64,000 nucleotides of DNA from Candidatus Thorarchaeota archaeon. GTDB taxonomy: Archaea > Asgardarchaeota > Thorarchaeia > Thorarchaeales > Thorarchaeaceae. Below, in pieces: positions 59,883 through 64,000 of this stretch (its first letter is position 1; each line of letters starts with the position of its first letter). Under the pieces are notes generated by a model. It had not been told where the DNA came from. It did no database searches and saw only the letters and a program-made list of their open reading frames with translations. The stretch covers positions 124,001 through 188,000 of the forward strand of contig RDOF01000001.1 in assembly GCA_011365025.1 (NCBI GenBank), written 5' to 3'. The translations under genes were made by a program, and so were the position numbers.

Positions 59883-61159
59883 TGCGTGTGTCGTGCTTGG
59901 GTTCCTATCAGCTCTTGTTCCGGGCTCACCCATCTTCTAGGTATAGCATAGCCGCCCTTGTAGGAGCTATTGAAAATGATGGTCGCCTGGGAGAGTTGCA
60001 GGTTAAGGCACCGGTGAGCATTTCTCCCAATGCTATACGCGAAGCCTTGAATCAAGGACAAACAATCATTGCTCAATCCGTGATGAGCACTCAGCTAGAA
60101 CGGGTCAAGAAGGAATGCGACGACATTCGCCAAGCGTTCCACGAGGAAGTCATAATGATTGCTGGAGGACCGCATGCCAGCGTAAAGCCCGGGCAGTTGC
60201 TTGATTTTGGGTTCGACTACGTGGTTATCGGAGAGGGAGAGAGAACCTTGCCCGACTTATTGTGGCACTTAATTAACAACTTGGACCCGTCTGTTGTAGA
60301 AGGAGTAGTTTCTAAGAAGTCCTCTAATTATGTCGTTCCAAGAAACCTCGCTAAGGTAAACCTTGATGATTATCCTCCCTTTGCCCTGCAGAGGAACATT
60401 CTTGGGCCCGTTGAAGTGACGCGTGGTTGTCCCTACAGGTGCAAATTCTGTTCAACGCCCTTTTTGACTGGCGGATCGATAAGACATCGGTCTGTGAAAT
60501 CAGTAGCGTACTGGCTTCGTAGGGCCGTTGAAGAACGGGGCTTTAAGAGAACGTGGTTTCTCTCACCAAATGCGCTATCCTACGGTGGCAGAGGGCGTGA
60601 TACAGAGATTGAGAAACTGGAACAACTGCTGCAGCAGGCGACATCAATTGATGGGCTTGAAGAGGTGTTTTTCGGGTCATTTCCATCCGAAGTCAGACCG
60701 GAATTTGTCACGAAGGGAGCTCTGGATATGATGAGGAGCTATGTTGCAAACGAAACGATACAGATTGGTATGCAGTCAGCAAGCAACAGGGTTCTGAAAC
60801 TAGCAAATCGTCATCATAGCGTGGAAGAAGCGATGACTGCCATAAGAACTGCATTTGATTGCGATTTCATACCTCATGTAGATATGATATTTGGCCTTCC
60901 AGGAGAAAGCAAAGTCGAATTAGATACAAGTATTGAGATGTGTGAGTCCTTGGCGAAGATGGGTGCCAGAGTACACGGTCATGTGTTCATGCCCTTGCCA
61001 GGAAGCGAGTTTGAGTATATGCCACCAGGGCGCCTTGATAGTGACAGCCGCAGTGTACTAGGAGACCTCTCACGAAGAGGTATGCTCACCGGGTCGTGGA
61101 GCACACAGGAGAAGCTTGCTCAGCGGCTCTCAATGGGAAAACTCTCTGGGTCTGACTAG
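59882..61159 (+). CDS. B12-binding/radical SAM protein of the MJ_1487 kind
   Basis: 425 residues. A Rossmann-like B12-type N-terminal domain (VMIAGGPHASVKPGQLLDFGFDYVVIGEGE) is followed by a radical SAM core with TRGCPYRCKFCSTPFLTGG, which carries the CxxxCxxC cluster motif, and the later GLPGES segment. It starts with GTG that shares one base with the stop of the proteasome gene. The reaction is not known for this family. Confidence 0.85.
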   Translation: MRVSCLGSYQLLFRAHPSSRYSIAALVGAIENDGRLGELQVKAPVSISPNAIREALNQGQTIIAQSVMSTQLERVKKECDDIRQAFHEEVIMIAGGPHASVKPGQLLDFGFDYVVIGEGERTLPDLLWHLINNLDPSVVEGVVSKKSSNYVVPRNLAKVNLDDYPPFALQRNILGPVEVTRGCPYRCKFCSTPFLTGGSIRHRSVKSVAYWLRRAVEERGFKRTWFLSPNALSYGGRGRDTEIEKLEQLLQQATSIDGLEEVFFGSFPSEVRPEFVTKGALDMMRSYVANETIQIGMQSASNRVLKLANRHHSVEEAMTAIRTAFDCDFIPHVDMIFGLPGESKVELDTSIEMCESLAKMGARVHGHVFMPLPGSEFEYMPPGRLDSDSRSVLGDLSRRGMLTGSWSTQEKLAQRLSMGKLSGSD

Positions 61160-61226
61160 TTGAACATTGCCAAACCCTCATAAGACACTTGGCAGTCGAA
61201 GTCATGATTCCACCTTGAGTCCCGAA

Positions 61227-62180
61227 ATGCCCAGTGTTCTGAAAGAGCGATTGAAACGCCAAGGATATCACATACTCGGACAGAGAGGGGCGTTCAAGGC
61301 ATGTCAGTGGCAGCACAAGAGCCTCCTTGGGAATTACTTCTGCTATAAGCAGCGGTTCTATGGTATTACATGTCATCGCTGTCTGCAAATGACCCCAGTT
61401 GTCGACAAATGCACTCAAGCATGCAAATTCTGTTGGCGAGTCATCCCAGGAGATACTGGTGAAACCTGGGATCAGGTGAATGTTGCCAAACCTGATGTAC
61501 TGCCACCTTCGGAATTGCTAGATGGAATTCTGGCGGCAAACCTTCGTTCCCTAGGAGGATATAATCCCGACGTCAATCCCAAGGTTTCAAAGCAGAAGTA
61601 TTCTGAAGCAAGAAGCCCAAGGCATATTGCAATCTCACTTGCAGGAGAACCCACCTTGTACCCGTTTCTAAGCGAATTAATAGATGAGGCTCGAAATCGG
61701 GATATGACTACATTCCTAGTCACAAATGGAACGAGGCCAGAGGTGTTGAGAGAAATCTCACAACCAACTCAATTGTACGTCACTCTGGCGGCTCCTGACG
61801 AAGAAACCTATAGAAGACTCTGTAGACCGATAGAACCCAAGAGTTGGGACAGAATTCTAGAATCGCAGGAATTGCTTCAATCGTTGAACGGACGAAAGGT
61901 TAATCGCCTCACTATGGTAGCAGGTGAGAACATGCATAAGCCGCGAGAATATGCAGAACTAATTCTGAAAGGGATCCCAGACTTTGTTGAGGTCAAGGGA
62001 TATATGTTCCTAGGTTCATCACGTGAAAGACTCGAAAGCAGCAATGCGCCTCCCCACAGAGACATTCGGGCGTTTTCAGAGAAACTGGCTGCTCTTACAG
62101 GCTATTATTTGCAAGACGAACAGATTGAAAGCAGAGTAGTACTACTCTCTCGTGCCAAAAAGGTTAGCAAAATAACCTAG
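61227..62180 (+). CDS. taw1: tRNA wyosine synthase TYW1 (Taw1)
   Basis: Radical SAM enzyme that makes 4-demethylwyosine on tRNA-Phe G37 from pyruvate. Recognised from the second cluster-binding N-terminal region CHRCLQMTPVVDKCTQACKFCWRVIPG, which contains the radical SAM CxxxCxxC, then HIAISLAGEPTLYPFLSELI and FLVTNGTRPEVL. About 317 residues with the ATG at 61227; a TTG at 61167 in frame would add 20. It follows the other radical SAM gene, and translin follows it. Confidence 0.92.
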   Translation: MPSVLKERLKRQGYHILGQRGAFKACQWQHKSLLGNYFCYKQRFYGITCHRCLQMTPVVDKCTQACKFCWRVIPGDTGETWDQVNVAKPDVLPPSELLDGILAANLRSLGGYNPDVNPKVSKQKYSEARSPRHIAISLAGEPTLYPFLSELIDEARNRDMTTFLVTNGTRPEVLREISQPTQLYVTLAAPDEETYRRLCRPIEPKSWDRILESQELLQSLNGRKVNRLTMVAGENMHKPREYAELILKGIPDFVEVKGYMFLGSSRERLESSNAPPHRDIRAFSEKLAALTGYYLQDEQIESRVVLLSRAKKVSKIT

Positions 62181-62198
62181 AAACAGGGAAGTGAACTT

Positions 62199-62834
62199 AT
62201 GAAGCTCTCAGACATACTTCAGCCTCTCAGAAATGAAGTAGAAACGGACGATTCCGTACGCGAACTTGCATTGCCGCTGGCTAGGGCAGCTGTTAGGAAG
62301 TGCAGTGAATCGATTAAAGAAACTCATAGGGGAAATTACGAAGCTGCGGCAGCCCTCCTAGAAGAGGCTATGAAAAAGACTGAGAAAGCAAAACAGCAAA
62401 TTGAGAATAGCGAGTTCCTTTCATCTTCACGAAACCTTGATACTGCGTACCAAGAGATGGCTGAGGCCGCTAATCTACTCTCGCTTCTAAGAGATGGTGT
62501 TTTTACGCCGCCCTCCAACAACGGAATACCTTCTAGACCATACTTAACTGGTCTTGCAGATGCTATTGGAGAACTTAGACGAGCCGTGCTAAACTCCCTT
62601 CGTATGGACGATATAGAACGTGCTAACACGCTACTTGAATTCATGGAAGAGATTCTTGACGAACTTGGGACCTTTGATTTTCCCAATGCACTTGTCCCCG
62701 AGTTAAGGAGAAAGTGCGATGTGGCTCGATCGCTGATTGAACGCACGCGGGGAGACATTACCACTGCAATTCAGCAAGCCAAACTAATAAAGGAACTTCG
62801 GGAGTTCGAAAGCCGGCACAGAAGCAGCGAATAG
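62199..62834 (+). CDS. Translin-family protein
   Basis: 211-residue helical protein of the translin/TRAX family. Landmarks are the helix ALPLARAAVRKCSESIKETHRGNYEAAAALL, the LTGLADAIGELRRAVLNSL motif and the end FDFPNALVPELRRKCDVARSLIERTRGD. Eukaryotic translin-TRAX (C3PO) cleaves RNA; TRAX-type acidic catalytic residues cannot be confirmed by eye here. AGTGA is upstream of the ATG. It lies between taw1 and ribK on one strand. Confidence 0.88.
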   Translation: MKLSDILQPLRNEVETDDSVRELALPLARAAVRKCSESIKETHRGNYEAAAALLEEAMKKTEKAKQQIENSEFLSSSRNLDTAYQEMAEAANLLSLLRDGVFTPPSNNGIPSRPYLTGLADAIGELRRAVLNSLRMDDIERANTLLEFMEEILDELGTFDFPNALVPELRRKCDVARSLIERTRGDITTAIQQAKLIKELREFESRHRSSE

Positions 62835-62851
62835 TTGAGGATGAAGAGATT

Positions 62852-63532
62852 ATGATATCACCAGAGACCTGGTTCACACTCTATACTCTCGCCCAAGAAG
62901 GCGCCATGCACAAAGGGGCAATTCTCACAACCCGTAGACTGGGCGAACTTCTTCAGGTAAGCCAACAAACCGCATCTAGAAGGATTTCGACCTGTGTGGA
63001 GGAGGGCTACATAACAAGGATACATACAGCAAATGGAATGGTCGTTGAGATATCAGACAAGGGGCGAAAGGAGCTGGATAGTGTGCGGTCCGCGCTTGAG
63101 TTGGCATTTACTGCTCAAGTCGATGAAATTAGCATTGAAGGAACAGTTGTTTATGGGCTTGGAGAAGGAGCATACTATGTTGATATGTACGCTCAGCGGT
63201 TCGAAAAGGCCTTGGGATTCAAACCTTATTCAGGAACCCTAAATGTGAAGATCACAGATGAAAGGGCTCGAAAGGCATTGGCGAGAATGAAACAGACACC
63301 GCCTTTGATTGTACCGGGATTCACCCAAGAAGGACGCACCTTCGGCGATGTGGTCTGCTATCATGTCTTGGTAAATCAGAAGGTGGAGGGGGCTGTGGTC
63401 ATTGCCCAACGTACTCATCATGGACAGAATATTCTGGAAGTGGTTTCACCATTCAATCTTAGAAGACGTTTGAGGTTGAAGGATAACGATACTGTGACCT
63501 TGACACTTATCCCGCTGCATCTAGCGAAATAG
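62852..63532 (+). CDS. ribK: CTP-dependent riboflavin kinase with winged-helix N-terminus
   Basis: Archaeal riboflavin kinase (DUF120 type), making FMN with CTP as phosphate donor. The N-terminal about 90 residues form a winged helix (TTRRLGELLQVSQQTASRRISTCVEEGYITR), and the kinase domain begins at GTVVYGLGEGAYYVDMYAQRF, with FKPYSGTLNVKI and VSPFNLRRRLRLKDND. The fused DNA-binding domain suggests autoregulation, as known in other archaeal RibK (RbkR) proteins. 226 residues. GAGG precedes the ATG. Confidence 0.94.
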   Translation: MISPETWFTLYTLAQEGAMHKGAILTTRRLGELLQVSQQTASRRISTCVEEGYITRIHTANGMVVEISDKGRKELDSVRSALELAFTAQVDEISIEGTVVYGLGEGAYYVDMYAQRFEKALGFKPYSGTLNVKITDERARKALARMKQTPPLIVPGFTQEGRTFGDVVCYHVLVNQKVEGAVVIAQRTHHGQNILEVVSPFNLRRRLRLKDNDTVTLTLIPLHLAK

Positions 63533-63534
63533 AA

Positions 63535-64000
63535 CTAATGACCATATTCTCCGGTCAACGGCACAAATGCAACACCGCCCCACCTTCGAGTTCTCACTTG
63601 GGAGTCCAAGTCCTTCTCTACAAGCATTAACTCCTGATAGAATCCTCGACTTCCTACAGGAATGAGCATGATTCCCCCTGGCTTAAGCTGGTCTAGAAGT
63701 GGACTGGGGATTGTTGGTGCTGCAGCTGCGACAAAAATTCTGTCAAACGGGGCTTTCTCAGGAAGACCCTTTCCGCCATCACCATAAATCAGAGTCACCC
63801 TGTCGGCATACCCTGTTCGTTCCAGATTTGCCCGTGCAAAATCGATTAGTTCTTTGACTATCTCAATGGTGTAAACGTGCCCCGGATTGCTTGCCCCTTC
63901 AGGTGCAATCATCTCTGCACAGAGAGCTGCATGATATCCAGAGCCAGCTCCTACTTCCAGAACAATCATTCCCTCTTCAAGTTTCAAGCCTTCGCACATT
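63535..64000 (-). CDS. pcm: Protein-L-isoaspartate O-methyltransferase (5' partial)
   Basis: Repairs isoaspartyl residues in aged proteins. The visible 154 residues hold the S-adenosylmethionine site LEVGAGSGYHAALCAEM, IEIVKELIDFARANLERTG, GDGGKGLPEKAPFDRIFVAAAAP and LKPGGIMLIPVGSRG. The frame is open to the right edge, so the N-terminal part including the substrate region is outside the window. It converges on ribK with 2 bp between the stops. Confidence 0.93.
   Translation of the reverse strand, partial: MCEGLKLEEGMIVLEVGAGSGYHAALCAEMIAPEGASNPGHVYTIEIVKELIDFARANLERTGYADRVTLIYGDGGKGLPEKAPFDRIFVAAAAPTIPSPLLDQLKPGGIMLIPVGSRGFYQELMLVEKDLDSQVRTRRWGGVAFVPLTGEYGH

Noticed and set aside
1..64000. 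CRISPR arrays, insertion sequences and rRNA genes
   Set aside because: No regularly spaced repeats, transposase-like proteins or conserved rRNA segments were seen when reading both strands.

Overview
The window looks like one contiguous piece of an archaeal chromosome of moderate base composition, packed with genes on both strands. Archaeal markers are the informational and metabolic set: S8e ribosomal protein, archaeal/eukaryotic-type ProRS, NOG1-like GTPase, NEMF/RqcH, proteasome beta subunit, TYW1 (Taw1), CTP-dependent riboflavin kinase, NMN adenylyltransferase of the NadM type, ADP-forming acyl-CoA synthetase, TfrAB-type fumarate reductase and geranylgeranyl reductases. Promoters carry A/T-rich TATA elements, and TTG and GTG starts are common. 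Four Roadblock/LC7 proteins around an MglA-type small GTPase, plus a zinc-finger/vWA protein with the trunk layout of Sec23/Sec24, point to the Asgard group. Moderate GC together with the Sec23/24-like protein makes Thorarchaeia my best guess; this is an inference from gene content, not from a marker phylogeny.

Layout. 1-1855: ADP-forming acyl-CoA synthetase alpha (cut by the left edge) and beta. 1845-3899 (minus): a protein I do not recognise and a cis-prenyltransferase. 3971-8307: Roadblock/GTPase/Sec23-like region with structured promoter DNA. 8500-13364: smc-scpA-scpB operon. 13383-16035: hypE, rps8e, hypA and a HEAT-repeat protein with a lysine-rich tail. 16037-21697: two surface or membrane proteins (one with a cytoplasmic winged helix), a geranylgeranyl reductase and two soluble proteins of unknown role. 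21768-26945 (minus): tfrB, tfrA and the two-subunit fumarase. 27120-34613: prepilin peptidase, an EMC6/Rab5IF-like membrane protein, rqcH, two CBS-domain proteins, dihydroorotase, AMMECR1 and nadC. 34630-35961: tRNA-Glu, a thioredoxin-like protein, tRNA-Met and a duplicated tRNA-Met 3' end flanking one small gene. 35975-43804: second geranylgeranyl reductase, ZIP transporter, aldo/keto reductase, a CDF-like transporter with two winged-helix domains and two surface proteins. 43998-44192: an interrupted tRNA-like gene. 44289-50702: accessory small membrane, zinc and cupin proteins, with a UbiD-family decarboxylase. 50712-64000: housekeeping block (phosphoesterase, MutS-like ATPase, hydroxyacid dehydrogenase, ProRS, NadM, RtcA, NOG1-like GTPase, proteasome beta, radical SAM, Taw1, translin, RibK and PCMT cut by the right edge).

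Themes. Isoprenoid lipid enzymes recur (cis-prenyltransferase, two geranylgeranyl reductases, a UbiD protein that may serve the archaeal mevalonate route). Fumarase and TfrAB link malate, fumarate and succinate, and the acyl-CoA synthetase makes ATP from acyl-CoA, which fits an anaerobic heterotrophic or mixotrophic life. hypA and hypE imply a [NiFe] hydrogenase elsewhere in the genome.

Most worth a second look: the GTPase/Roadblock/Sec23-like locus; a palindromic element shared by that locus and the smc promoter; the duplicated tRNA-Met 3' end; the interrupted tRNA; a proteasome beta subunit with Ala in place of the catalytic Thr1; and the winged-helix CDF transporter. No CRISPR array, insertion sequence or rRNA gene was seen.
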